64,000 bases of DNA. Source: Holacanthus passer. Taxonomy: Eukaryota; Chordata; Actinopteri; Pomacanthidae. Below the pieces are notes generated by a model. The model ran no database searches. It worked only from the letters and a program-made list of their open reading frames with translations, and had not been told where the DNA came from. The stretch is from NCBI GenBank assembly GCA_025331565.1, contig JAFREQ010000039.1, positions 558,001-622,000 on the forward strand, read 5' to 3'. Positions 23,153 to 35,600 of the stretch are shown in pieces; the stretch's first letter is position 1; each line of letters starts with the position of its first letter. The position numbers and the translations under genes were made by a program.

Positions 23153-23280
23153 GCCCTGAGTGGTGGTGCAGTGGTTAGGATTCGGCCAGGGTACGCTCGC
23201 GTGTGTGAGCGGGTTGCCACCTCACAGGTGGCAGCCTGTATGGAAATTTCCCCATTGTGGAACTAGCAAAGGAATTAAAA
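23153..23280 (+). mobile_element. tRNA-Glu-derived SINE with a LINE-type tail
   Basis: The head reads GCCCTGAGTGGTGGTGCAGT then GGTTAGGATTCGGC. This closely follows the 5' half of tRNA-Glu, including box A. The second tRNA half is degenerate and no good box B is visible. The tail, GGAAATTTCCCCATTGTGGA then ACTAGCAAAGG, matches the 3' end of the Rex1-like LINEs in this window. That combination of Pol III head and borrowed LINE tail is the classic SINE structure. No clear target-site duplication was found. Confidence 0.65.
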
Positions 23281-23770
23281 ATTTAAACATAAAGCTTAAC
23301 AATGAAGATTAGCCTGACAATTACATAAAATAATACGTTAAATCTACTGCAAAACCTGTGTAGAATATATTGAATTAGCAAATTTATGGTGTGTGGTACC
23401 ACAAGCTTGTAATTTGGACAAAATCAAAATTCTAAGGCTCAATTCAAGCTTGTATTTTTCCATCTTTTTGTCCTCTAGGGACCATAAATATCCTCAGCAA
23501 ATGTCACAGAAATCCAGCAGTTATTTCTGAAGATATTTTTTCATGGACCTTGTCAAGTGTTGGTGAAACAGGTATGATCAAGGGATCATCAGATTTAGTA
23601 GGACACGTTCTGTGGTGACCATAAGTATTTATATTAAATTCAGCAGGGGTCCCAAAGTAGCTGTTTCGGCTTTGACACTTGACTGAAAGCCACTACTTTG
23701 ACAGCAATAACTGAGGCATAGCAGTGGCTTCATTCCTAATACCACAGCTGTTATCTTTGGGTATTGCTTA

Positions 23771-23810
23771 TAAGATAAACCTTGATTCATCCCTCAGTGG
23801 GGAAATTTGC
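23771..23810 (-). repeat. LINE 3' tail fragment
   Basis: AAGATAAACCTTGATTCATC followed by CCTCAGTGGGGAAATTTGC. This is the reverse complement of the shared Rex1-like 3' end. No LINE coding sequence lies next to it. Confidence 0.6.
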
Positions 23811-24676
23811 AAATAATAATAATCATAATTATACAAATAAAGAACATAATTAGCTTACTGCTCCTTGTTCCTTGCTACTTGTTCCCTCCTGTTATTGTGA
23901 TTGCAATATGGTTTGTGGGGCAAAATATGATCAAGACCTCTTTGACTGGCCTTGAGTAGTGCCAAAGTGGACCTAGTTTTAATGAATAAATATAGTTCTT
24001 TAGCAACAGCTTCACAGAGCCATGGTTTTGGTTGATGTTCATCTTTTCTTTTTATGGAGCAAATGTCAGAAATTGGTTTGGCTACCAGCGTCTGATTGGT
24101 GAATCAGTCACGGTAACCACAGTGTTGTGCATTGTTGCTGAGGGCTGACTAATCTTTTGGAGGGTTGTACTCACTTGGGTAGTACATTCAAATCAGACCA
24201 AAACTACAAAAGTCCATTATCCCTGCAATAAGAGCTAATGACCCAACAACAGGAATATATTTGCCAGGGCGCCTGTCTCCTTGAAAGGGCCAAAGGATAA
24301 GGAGTCATTAAAGCAATGTTATCTGGTCCAGATAGCATCGGCATGTCTGCAAAGATCATTATTTTTACCCCTGGAGCTGTTTGGCAAAGGACAGCGTGGC
24401 TAACTGCACACACAGTGCTAACTCCAGGGTCAACTGTAACACAGGGATAAGGCTAACGATACGCAGCCTAGCAGCTAATGCCTTTTCTAAATGCTCTTAA
24501 TGACTGCAGACCCTATTGTGGGAAAGCTTGCATTCTCTGTTTTTCTTTGTGCTTTGTCAGCTCACTGTAGCTGAAAGGGACATGGCTGAGTTGTTGCTTT
24601 TTTTATCTGTTTATCTGTTTTTTGGGTTTCTTCTACTTTGATGTACAATATTTTTGCTCTCTTTTTGGGTGGATGG
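23811..24676. other. noncoding, no gene recognised
   Basis: No transposon recognised. The stretch 24,200-24,440 looks unique and balanced in composition, and may be conserved noncoding sequence. Confidence 0.45.
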
Positions 24677-24707
24677 GAATATATATATATATATACATAT
24701 ATATATT
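24677..24707. repeat. AT dinucleotide microsatellite
   Basis: About 31 bp of AT repeats interrupted once by a C. Confidence 0.9.
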
Positions 24708-24954
24708 CAATTCACAACAGAAGTTATCTCAGGGCACTTTTTGTATAAAGCAGGTCCAGACCATTCATCTTTATAATATGCTTTACAGGGACCCAACAGT
24801 TTCCATCATAAGCAAGCACTTGGTCACAGGGGCGAGGAAAATCTTCCTTTCAACAGGCACAAACCTCAAGCAGAACCTGGCTCTGGGTGGGCAGTCATCC
24901 GCTTCAACCAGTTGAGGAAAAAGGGAGGGCAGGAGAAGAGAGAACAGGGGTGGT

Positions 24955-25245
24955 AGGAGGTAGAGAGGCTGTCCACCAATCGGAAGGGTGATGGTTTGAT
25001 CTCTGGTTCCTGCAGTCTACATGTCGAAGTGTCCATGGAAAAAAGACTGAACACCAAATTGCTCCCAATGGCACTTTCATTGGTGTGTGAGTGTGTGTGA
25101 ATGCGTGTGCATGGTTAATGGTGGTGACACTTTCCAATCAGCCACCATGTTTGAATGTGTGTGATGAATGTTGGCTTGCTTTGTGAAAGCGCTTTGAACA
25201 ACACTAGAAAAGCACTATATAAATGCAGTCCATTTACCATTTTAC
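24955..25245 (+). mobile_element. tRNA-derived SINE with GCACTATATAAATGC-type tail
   Basis: It contains the box-B-like GGTGATGGTTTGATCTCTGG, then CAGTCTACATGTCGAAGTGT, AAATTGCTCCCAATGGCAC, a TG-rich linker, and the tail AAAGCGCTTTGAACAACACT followed by AGAAAAGCACTATATAAATG. This order matches a very common fish SINE whose canonical box B reads GGTTCGATCCC. The box A region is too diverged to define. It lies just downstream of the inverted L2 LINE. Confidence 0.6.
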
Positions 25246-25313
25246 AGTAGCACAATGTAAGTTCAGCAAATCCACACAGAGATGTAAAATAATAATAAAA
25301 CTGATACTGAACT

Positions 25314-25335
25314 GAATAATAATAATAATAATAAT
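25314..25335. repeat. AAT trinucleotide repeat
   Basis: A 22-bp AAT run. It marks the truncated 3' end of the adjacent minus-strand L2 LINE. Confidence 0.85.
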
Positions 25336-26420
25336 TTCAGAGTGGAGAGTTTTAAACATGCTCTTAAATGTGGAGAGGATGTCTGCCTCCCAAACCCAAA
25401 CTGGGATCTGGTTCCACAGGAGAGGAGCTCCCATTCTATATTTCAAGAATCTGGGAACCACAGGTAACCCAGTACTCTGGGAATGCTGTGTGTAAGTGAA
25501 GAGAAAGATTTTTTATTTTATTCTGGATTTTACAGGGAGCCATGCAGAGAAACCAATATGAGAGAAATATGATCTTTTTCACATAGTTCTTGTCAGTACA
25601 CGAGCAGCAGTATTCTGGATCAGCTGGAGGGTATTTAGAGATTTATTGGGGCAGCCTGATAATAAGGAATTGCAGTAATCCAGCCTAGAAGTAAGTGAAA
25701 AAATGCAGTCCTTGAAATTTGCTTTATGTGGGAGTTAAAGGGCATATCCTGATCAAAGATAACACTAACAAAGAGGCCAGGGCAATGAGCCATCTAGACT
25801 AACTATATCTTTATATGATGTGTTTCGAGGTATATGGCGGCCAAGTCCATTAACTTCAGTTTTGTCTGGGTTTAACAGCAGAAAATAGCAGGTCATCCAG
25901 GTTTCAATACCTTAAGACATGGTTGGTTTACTTCAGGTTTCATCTGGCTTGATCGACAGATGTCATTATGTATCATCTTCATAACAATGTGCGTTTTCTA
26001 ATAATATTGCCTAAAGGAAGCATATATAAGGTGAATAGAATTGATCCAAACACAGAACTTGCATTGAGGATTCATTCTTAACATGTACAAACTGAGATCA
26101 ATCTGATAAATAGGACTTAAACCAGTTTACTGTGATACCTTTAATGTCAATTAAATGTTCCAGTCTCTGCAATACAATGTGATCTGTGGTCAATGGTGTC
26201 AAATACAACATCTAAATTTAACAGTGGCAAGTTCTCTGTCAAATAGAAGGTAATTTGTTACTTTCACCAGTGCTGTTTCTGTGCTATGATGCACTCTAAA
26301 TTCTAACTGCCCTCAATTCTCAAACAGACTATTATTATGTAGAAAGTCACACAAGTGATTGTTCTCAAGGATCTTAGAGGGAAAGGGAAGGTTAGATAAA
26401 GGTATATGTCCCTGTATAGC
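25336..26420 (-). pseudogene. L2-clade LINE reverse transcriptase, decayed
   Basis: Read on the minus strand from 26,420. It shows SNLPFPSKILENNHLCDFLH and NNSLFEN, then a DTIDH-like block (FDTIDHR, RT motif A), WFKSYLSD-like and GSILFTLYMLPLGNIIRK sequence, then SRLDYCNSLLSGCPNKSLN-like sequence, LQLIQNTAARVLTRT, and finally LLWNQIPVWVWEADILSTFK. The last block is in the frame at 25,234-25,461. Many frameshifts and stops occur, and a deletion removes the region after YADD. It is homologous to the plus-strand copy at 4,300-5,234 but more complete at its 5' end. Confidence 0.88.
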
Positions 26421-29007
26421 ACTTTCATGTAATCCACTGCTACACTCAAATAACCTGTCTTTTTTTGGTTCAAGATGTAAGACTTTTACATTCTTTGTAA
26501 GGACCTGCATGTGCTCTGCATATGAAAACATTATTTCTACCTTAATGATCATAACACCATCTATTATAGTTTATAGTAGTTTTTCTTGTATAGCATAAAG
26601 GGTCTCCAACTTGCATTTCCTTGTGCAGACCTGCATTGTAGAATGACACATAAATGAACCTTCAGACTATATTGTAAATGGTATTCTGAAATTCTCTGGA
26701 CTTCTCCTAGGCTAACAAAAGACATAGGCTTGTGCCATAACCTTCATTCATCTGCATATGTTGTACTGGTGCAGACAGCCATCACACTGTGTTATATCAT
26801 CCCTATTACATGAGACGACATGGTGGTAATTATGCCACATTATCAGCACCAGGATTCAGGGGTTAACATCTGACTGCAGAGCAGCTGAGCTATAATAACA
26901 CATGACACATACTTGCCATTAGTGAGAATTCTCCCTATGGTTGCCTCATTTTCTTTTAATATGACTAGGCTGTAATTTCCATCTACTCTGAGTGTTTTCT
27001 ACTAAAAGACTTTCAACAGCTTGAATCTAATCAAAGAGTTTTTCTCTCTTCTTTGTGTCTCTGGATAAGTAAATTCAATTAGCTTAATTGGCCTTGATAT
27101 TATGCTTGGTAATGCGATGTAAGCATTGGTGTCGACAAACTTCACAGGGCACTTTAGAAGCACCTCACTAATTAGAGCAATAACTTTAGTCCAAATGTTT
27201 TACCCTGACATTCCAGATTATTCTGAATTGAGATCCAGATAATTAGTTGAAACAACCCAGGGTGAGCTAGCTTTCACCCCTTCTTGAAAGCTGCTGATGG
27301 CAAAGTATAAATGAGCATTGACTTTTCTATTGTTACTTGTTTAACACATGATAGTACTAAAATAGTAAACCCACTATTTCCTCTGACAAGATGAGTGTCT
27401 ATGGTACTGTCTGAGGTTCTAATTTGGAACGAAAATTTCAACCCTGCAACCAAAGCTCCTCATAATGGTCAATGCAATTTGCTGTTTGTTTTAAGTCTAT
27501 TGTTCTTTTATGTGAAACTTTTTGTGATGCAGTTTTGACCAGGACTCCCTTGTAAAAAAAAATTGAATTTCAATTGGAATATTGAAAATAAAGGTTAAGC
27601 AAATAAAAAATTTAAAAACTTTTTTCAGATATAAAGATTTACGGTCTGACAGCTGTTAAAATAACAGTGAATAACAGTAACATAAAAGAATGAGAGAAAC
27701 AAACATACAAACAAAAAAAGACACCACACTCACTGGTAACACAATAAAACTGTATTACATTTGTGCTTAAAATTATTACAATTACAGTATTTACAAGTGT
27801 TGTCCTAAAAATAAACATCTCATGCTGGATGACACATAAAAAAAATTTACAATAGCAAGCAAAAAATGAATATTTCTTTTATGTACACCCACAATTTACA
27901 AATTAAAGAAGGTTTTTTTTTTCTTTTCCAGCTGAGAAATGTTGCTGAGCTCAGATGCTGATATATAATACTGAAAGGTCACAGGTTTGTTTTCTTCTCA
28001 GCAGAAAAGGATATAACTCCTCTGCTGCAAGGAGCCATTGTGACCAAGATGACCAGGTCTTAAGGTGACTGATTTGCTGCCGAGTGAAATTAACTGAAAT
28101 CAAAGTTGAGTTGAAAATTACACAGGCATCCTCAATAAAAGTCAAACAGTGATTGAGAAATGATCCATTGGATTCAAGTATCAGCATGTCAAACTATGCC
28201 ATATTTTGGACAACAGGTGATGCACTCAATGCTTGCCAAATAAATGACGTACAAAACACAACCAACCCCCACCATCCTGACTGATCCCTACATCACTACA
28301 ACTGCTACAACAAGTTGCCTCTATGAGCACCTCCCCACATTTCAGGTTGACCAATGTGAAAGCATGTTTTTAATAAATAGAAAGTCTGTCTCCAGCAAAA
28401 AAAGCCTTCCTTTACGAGAATGAGCGTGGAGTCAATGCAATGCTTGGATTGAATGCATTTCAGAAATGAAACTGACTCTTTTCAGCTCATGAAAGACAGT
28501 CACGCACACAGGAGTTTGTCTTCAGGCATAAATTCAGTTCCATAACATTTAGAGCTGCTTTAATTGATTTTTTACCCACTTGACCAGAAAAGGTCACACA
28601 TTTACTTAATTTTGAAATGCTGCTACCACACCATTTCCGACCTAAGACCTATGTGACACCAGTCTTCAAGGGTCGACTGCACAGTGCCTCAGTGGCCTTC
28701 TAGTGACATAGTGGTCTCAAATATATTTGTATTTGTGTGTGATAGATTTCATCCATTCAGAGAAAAACACTGATCTTATGATCCATTTTGGAATCTTAAG
28801 ATTATAAATGGACTATATTGACTGGACCAAGTCTCATAAGACTGCAAGATTAAGGTCCTCCTGAAGAGGGATCTGCATGTTCACAGACACACATGCTCAC
28901 ACACACGCACAAAAAACCCCCCCAAAAAAACAGCAATCAGCATTATTTTTGTCACTCTTCAGTTTACATTCACTGTTTTTAATCTGATATCGTACAGTAA
29001 AAAGGTC
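26421..29007. other. noncoding, downstream of lmo3; no transposon recognised
   Basis: Unique-looking AT-rich sequence. Part may be a longer lmo3 3' UTR or hold downstream enhancers. The stretch 26,930-27,270 has homeodomain-like TAATT cores and balanced composition. Simple A-rich runs occur near 27,560, 27,840 and 28,915-28,930. No exon is recognised. Confidence 0.5.
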
Positions 29008-29506
29008 TTTATTTCAAAATTATATTAATTGACAATACCTCAGTGTATTTCAGATTCAAGTAGAAGTTGTGGACTGTGCAGTCAGGTGTGAATGCTGTCT
29101 GTCCTTGTCAGGTAATATGTGACAAGATTGCTTTTGGGTGGGTTCATTTTTTTTTTCCTCTCAACAACTGGGAACAGCTGCTGGTTAGAAATTGCTCTGA
29201 GGCAGGCATTTGTTAGCCAGAAGGAAAGAAGCAGCATCCGTGAGTCACAAACAAAAAAATGGACAAACTATTTTTTTCATACTTAGTTTGTTCCAGGGCC
29301 TTTCCCTGCCACACTGGCGTCTCTATGGCTATTCTGTACAGCAGGGTGTCCCCTCCCAGGGAGGCTTGCTTAGTTATGTACATGTGGGGGACAGGAGCTG
29401 GACAGGAGGCAATAGTGCTTTTTGTTGTTTGATTACAATCTCTCCTTCAGTCTCTCTCTTTCTCCCACTCCTCCTCTGCCTCCTCCTCCTTGTTGGCCTA
29501 CAAGGG
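29008..29506 (-). other. lmo3: putative lmo3 3' UTR (end not firmly placed)
   Basis: Sequence after the lmo3 stop, read on the minus strand. The first canonical AATAAA I see lies at 29,008-29,013 (TTTATT on the plus strand), giving a 3' UTR of about 0.5 kb. ATTAAA variants also occur further downstream, near 28,976, 28,555 and 28,366, so the transcript may be longer. No transposable element is recognised in this stretch. Transcript data would be needed to fix the end. Confidence 0.45.
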
Positions 29507-29612
29507 TCAGCGGACCTGGGGAGCGTAGCCCTCCTTCATCAGCCCTTCCTCATAGTCTGTCTGGCACAGGATCATGTTGTTCTTCAGGAAAAACTTGTCT
29601 CCCACACAAAAC
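29507..29612 (-). CDS. lmo3: lmo3 terminal coding exon (end of LIM domain 2, C-terminus and stop)
   Basis: The exon opens after the acceptor GGTGCAG with one base that completes the split Arg. It then encodes FCVGDKFFLKNNMILC, QTDYEEG, and the tail LMKEGYAPQVR followed by TGA at 29,507-29,509. CxxD in ILCQTD supplies the last zinc ligands of LIM2. The tail is diagnostic: LMO1 and LMO2 end differently, while LMKEGYAPQVR is the LMO3 C-terminus as I remember it from tetrapods. The length, 1 + 35 x 3 bases, fits the phase-2 donor of the upstream exon 8.8 kb away. No frameshift or stop interrupts it, so the gene appears functional. A longer open frame on the opposite strand here is a shadow of this exon. 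Confidence 0.96.
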
Positions 29613-32600
29613 CTGCACCACACAAAGAGAGGAGGAATTTACACAAGCATCAAAGCAAAAATCTCATCATTAGTATTGAGCTTTAGGCTAGCAGGCCTTG
29701 ACAGCAACAGCACTAGCTTCCTGATTATAGTGCAAAATCTCTACTTTAGCCATCGTAAGCCAGATGAGGAAATTGTCATTTCAATTACAACAGGGGATGG
29801 AGGATATGCAGGGCAAGGGGTTGGAGTTGGTTTAAGTGGAGGCGGGCTGTGGTTTATACGAATGGAATTATCTCTGTTTCAGGCAGTGGTTCCTTTCCAC
29901 CTGCAGCTGATACAGAAACCCCCAACGACCTCAGCAGCCCCATCCTGCTCCAGCAAAGGGGGGCCACACTTGACACTTGACCTTTCAGCACAGTGGCAAG
30001 TGGAGACTGAACGCGTAAGGGTAATAACTCTCACTGTATTGTCCTGAGGGCTGCTTATCTCCTTCAATGTGCAGGTCGGACAAGGTCGGCAAGCAGCAGT
30101 GCCAGTGTTTACCAGGGGAGGTGGAGCTGGTGTAGGGAGATTGGGACAGTGAGCCTTGCCTCCTTTGACTTCCTGGATGTTAAGACTGCTGAGTGTTGGG
30201 AGCTGCACACAGCGGATGGAACTCAGGAGGCACCTGATGAGCTTTGGCTGTTTGCAGAAGTTATTCAGGGCTGCAGGGCAGATTGAGAGCATGATTTGTT
30301 ACATCCTTTTGGGACCAATTAGCAGGCTACAAATACAGAAAAAATAAAACAAAAAGTGAGAGAATGCTATATTTATGGAAATACAGCCAAATGTTCTACT
30401 CTGTCAGTCACTCATACAGTAAGTACAGTAGGTGATTCCAACCTGGTCTTAAGGATGCCATTATGTCAACCTTGCCTGTAGGAAATGAATTAAGTGCCTA
30501 TGATGACTCCTTCTTGGAAATATTTGTCCAAGAAATTTCAAGAGCAAAGTATCAGGAAGTACTAGTAAAGCTATGCCCATTAATGCCCAGGTCCCACACG
30601 TAAGAGACAGCTAGGCAGTATTATCACAGTCATAGTAGACAAATATTAGAAACTAGAACATGTGTTTTCTCCAAAATTTCTATTTACATACCCCCCATCA
30701 GCCATTCATCTTAGCATTATGTTGTGATCATCTCACAGATATGTTTTGTGTAAAACAAAAATCTGACAATAAATATTTAATAAAAAAAAAAATACACCAA
30801 CTCAAAACCCACCAAACATGTAATCCGTGTACAATTTTAGAACATAAACTCTGCCTCAAGTTGTTAAAACACATTTCTAGACAGCCCTGAGTTGGGATGA
30901 GAGAAGAGAGAAATGGCACACACACAGTGTTAGACAAGAATGAATTTAAAGGAATGGTCTAGAAAGTCAATTTCTCTTCAACTACGGACTTGTGGTGTAA
31001 ATATATAAAAGGTGAATACCAGCACAAGGAGCAGTTGCTTCTGTCTAAACTGATCATAAAATTGGTTTGGACAAGAGGCTGATCTGGCAACAATTAGTTA
31101 TTTGTTTGTTGTTGTTTTTGTTTGTTTGTTTTATTTTCAACAAATACAAAAGTTTAGACTGCAGTTTCTTTTACATATCTATTGTAGTTAATGCCAATAT
31201 GCTTGCACACCTTTATTATCAAAACAAAACACAAACAACTAACATCCATTCATCTGGGCTGTTTGGCACAGTGATTTAGCAGAAGCAGAGGTGCAGTTCA
31301 TGTATTAGTGTCATCCACTATAATACAAATGTCCTGTCTATTCCAGAATTTACTAGCGTCTGTCTGACACCAAGACCACTCCCACTACCACTTTAATTTT
31401 ATTTTTCTACAGCCTCTTTCTACTAGTAGTACTGTGTCTCCCTCTCTTCTTCTCCTCCTCACCTTCTTCTCACAACTCTCATACCTGACCTCCACATATT
31501 TCACACTGCCAAATTGTTTCTGCTTGGTTAAATGTCAACACCATATGTGACATCTGCGCACCATTTATGATGAAGATATTGCACTCTGCCTCACAAGCAT
31601 GTATAGTAAAAGATATATTGGTTTGCTGGACTTTGAAAAAAAACAACTGAAAATCAGTTAGTCTGTGTTGGTCATTGCTGATATAATAAATAAGGACACA
31701 ATTTTACTGTATTAGCTTCAGCAGTCTTGGCCTATAAAACCTGCAATGAAAACTGATTCACCCTGATTTTATCAGCTGATCACCCACTCTAAATTTTAGC
31801 CCAGCTTTCTTTGGGAAATTACAGTGTTTCATGGCAATAACACATTGTAACATGTCTTGATCTCTTAGCATCATGGCAGTCTTTTCACCCACAGTTCCAC
31901 AGAGTAGTCATTCGAAACATGTACATACAAATGTTGTTGTTTTCAAATGACTCGTATGAAATTATTCACTTAAAGCATACTGATGCCTTATGATGCTGCT
32001 CCAAAATCTGAGATTGGTATTCAATTAGGTTGAGATCTGACTGTAAAGACCATAGCATATGGTTCACATCATTTTCACACTCAGTTTCAAGTTTTTCTTT
32101 TGTTTTGTCACTCACCTGTACCTATAACAAATGTTACTGTTTGAGCTTAATATTCATCATAGTTGTATTCATGTTATTGTGCAATAACATATCATGGTTT
32201 TTAGAGTCAGGCAGCTTCTGCTGGTGCCGACTTCTTTTCTCGCTGTATTGCCTTCACTTTCTTTCCTCCATCTTCCTTCCTTTACTTAGAAGTGACTGTG
32301 ACTAATGAGTCTTTAGAGACCTCTTGTTGTAGGAGGAAGAGAAAGAATGACTTTCACAGGCACACACTTAAAAGAGGTATTGCAATGCCAGCAATTTGCC
32401 TCAGAGGCCTGTGTTAACTAGAGTATTCACTTTCCACTCAAATGAAGAAACAGGAAGATTGTCAAAGAGAGAAAACAGTCTCAACTGCATCAAATCTAAT
32501 TACTGTAAGGAAGCATACAAGTTCAGAAACACTTGGCCCTATGACACTGATGCTTAATTGTAACAGCATGTTGTAAATCTTCTCTGGTAAATTGCTGCTG

Positions 32601-35600
32601 GGCAATCAGACAGCAGCAGCACAAGGACACGCTGAAGATGAGTTTTTCTTTGAAGAATGTGATATAATTTCACATCTGGAAAAGAGGAGATTGTTTTTAA
32701 AATTTATTTTGTCTTCATCTTTGGTGCTAAATGTCCACAATGGCTGTATTTTAAAACACTCTGGTCTTTTATTTTTTCTTTCTCCATTTGTGATGCTCAG
32801 CACCCACAGATATCATGTTCCTGTACTGTACCACTGAAAAATCAATTGTTGATCAAACAATGTAGCCACAAATGAATGAAACCATCATATTAGCTGTGTT
32901 GCGCCATCCAATTTAATATGACCCTGTTCTGCCACTCTACAAAAGGAATGTGTCATCATCTGTTGTGAGACAGTGTATGGTGCTGTGGTCTCACAAAAAA
33001 TGTCTTCTCCTCAGCACTGGATTACTTGTCTGAACTATCTGGGTTATTTTTTTTTGGTTCACCTTTTTTTGGTGAATCTTTTTGACTTTAACTGTTATGA
33101 AGTTGAGGAGGCTACACCACATTCTCCGTCCATCTTTATTTATTTATTAAATTAAATTTGAATCTGTCTGCAAATGTTAACTGGCAATATTATGTCATTT
33201 CTTTCTTTCCTCTCAGACTCTGTTAGGATATTGATGATGAGGTTGCCTTCAAAGATGTCCCTGTTCTAGTATTCTGTCTTCAGGATGACGGGGTCCAAAA
33301 CCTGGCTGGAAGGCAGTGTTGTCATGAAAGAACCTGGGTAGGGGTAAGCTGACATCCAAAATTCAAAATTCGAAAAATAAGTTTCTAAAGTGTCTAACTG
33401 GCCAACCCTGACAAAATGTTATTTTTAGAATGGAAATTAGTACATTGAATGCTTTGTATGCACATGCCAGCAACAATGTGTCTTTTATTGCTCTTATGTC
33501 ATTCTAAATACAATTTTAATAAATGTACCTTATTGTGTGTACTCGTGAATAAGACACATTTTGAGTTTTCTTATATATTTGACTTAAATGAATGAAAATA
33601 TACTCACTATACATTACCTTTCACGTCCACATTTCTCACCCAGATACCGAAAACAACAATTTGGCAAGGCTATCTCAGTTCAAAACTAAACTAGTGACGA
33701 GCACATTACTGGTCAACCCATCATGACGGGTTCAGTCTTAAAATGCAGACCTTGAAGGATGTTGCCTCTGATGGTAGACAACAGCTTTAGAATGCTGAAA
33801 TGTATGAACCGACTGTTGGTTGAAACACTATTCTATCATCTCAATGAGTGGAGTAAAACTGACATTTATTGGTAGAAAATTTGTAATTTTTACTTTACCT
33901 TGTGATGTTTTTTCCTCCCCCAACAGTACAAGATTTGGTAGTTAAATTGTGTTATCTAGTCGGCTGGTTGCATAGGCTCTGTGTTCTCAATACCAATCAT
34001 AGACAACTGTGTTCCTTATTAGCTATTAGCCCCTTGTCTAACAAGCATAACTCATGACATACAAAGCACCAGTGGCTGAGCTAAGCTGTGCTGAAGCCAA
34101 GTAGTGTCAGTCTTCTCTCCAAGGCTCCAGTATGGAGCATCCTCTCTTATCAGCACTGACCTTCCCCTGCACTGTCACCCAACCTTCCTCCAGCCTCCCT
34201 TGACTGTGGCCTCCAGCTCATCAGGGGGAAATTGGGCCAGCACTGGCTAGATGATGAGGCTGGACGACAGCCCCATCGATTAGCTGTCCCCCTGGGCTGA
34301 TCTGTGGCTAACTGCTTGCTGGATGGAGTCTCATATCTGCGTTCTTATTCCCGACACCCCCACCCTCACTAACACCGCCTCACTCCTCAGAACCAGCTTC
34401 ACATTCCTTCGACACTAAGACCACAGTAGCACTTCCTTTCCCTAGCTCAGGTAGGAAAAATAACAGGTTTGGCTGGTGGGAGGGCCACAATGGTAGATTT
34501 ATGTTCAGTTTAACAGAGTTAGGCTGCACTGGGAGCAGACATGAGCAATCAGAGTCAATGTAGAATCCTATATTTTTACTGATAGTCCAGGGACAGGAGC
34601 TTTTCACTCCTCTCAGCTTGATACCATTTCAAAGTCATGCATAGAGCGATGAAAGAGGGGAAAAAGCTTTTGCTCTCTGGCAGATACATAAGTAAGATTA
34701 CTGGTTTCCCATTTTTAATATTGCTGAAACAGTTCAGCGTTTTCATGGCAAGCAGGGGACTGCTGCCAATTTGATGGTGATGATGGCAAAGAACAAGAAA
34801 GCGGTTGCAGGTCATGATTGCAGTGACATGTCCGAAGTCAGTCAACCAGTCTGTCTTTCTATCTCTGCCTTGCACTAGCTAGCCTATAAATTAAGACAGG
34901 TCCTTAACAGCTGAGCATGGTAATGACTGTTAGAGTCCTGCAGTGAATCTCTGATGAAATCAAAATAATCATTGGCTCTGAGTTACCCGTCCTTTCTCGA
35001 TGTCGGGTGTAGGGTCAATGTACCCACAAAGCAACTGATGCCGTGGATTGATGGAGGAGGGAGTACATGTGTTTGTGATGGGGTGACTGTATGTTCACTT
35101 GATTGTAGCATTTCAACCTTCAATTGCCAACATTGGCTGCAGCTGATCTGCAGGAGCGATGGATAATTACACTGTGTGACCCCTGCTGACCTTGCAATCG
35201 CCTGCTCTGTTTATCAGATTTCACATTTGACGATGTTCCACAGAGAAATCTCCAAGCCATTTGTGAGATGGATTAGATTGCTTTATTGAAGAGCCTGTGG
35301 GGGTCGGGTTCAATGAGGGCTTTCATGTTTGTTTGAGGTTGGAAAACGAGAGGGGACAGAGCTGGTGTAGTTGAACAAGGCAGCAGATCGGTATGCCAGA
35401 CAAAGAACAGGAGCCCATTTCCAGGCCGACGGCAACAAGACGCTGAGAAACTATTCAGGGAATCTTAAGTGAGATCTCCTGATTGATCTTAGGCTGAAGC
35501 TGAGAAAATTTGTAAAAGGTCATTCTATTAATCTGGATATAAATGGTGAGAAACCCACTTAAATGAGACTTATTCAGTAATGTTGTGGTCATCACTGAAA

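Noticed and set aside
23153..23225. Functional tRNA-Glu gene
   Set aside because: Only the 5' half resembles tRNA; the anticodon arm and box B are lost and a LINE-type tail follows, so it is a SINE.
29210..29686. Plus-strand open frame of 158 codons over the lmo3 terminal exon
   Set aside because: It is antisense to a clear lmo3 exon and its peptide has no recognisable motif; the coding signal lies on the minus strand.
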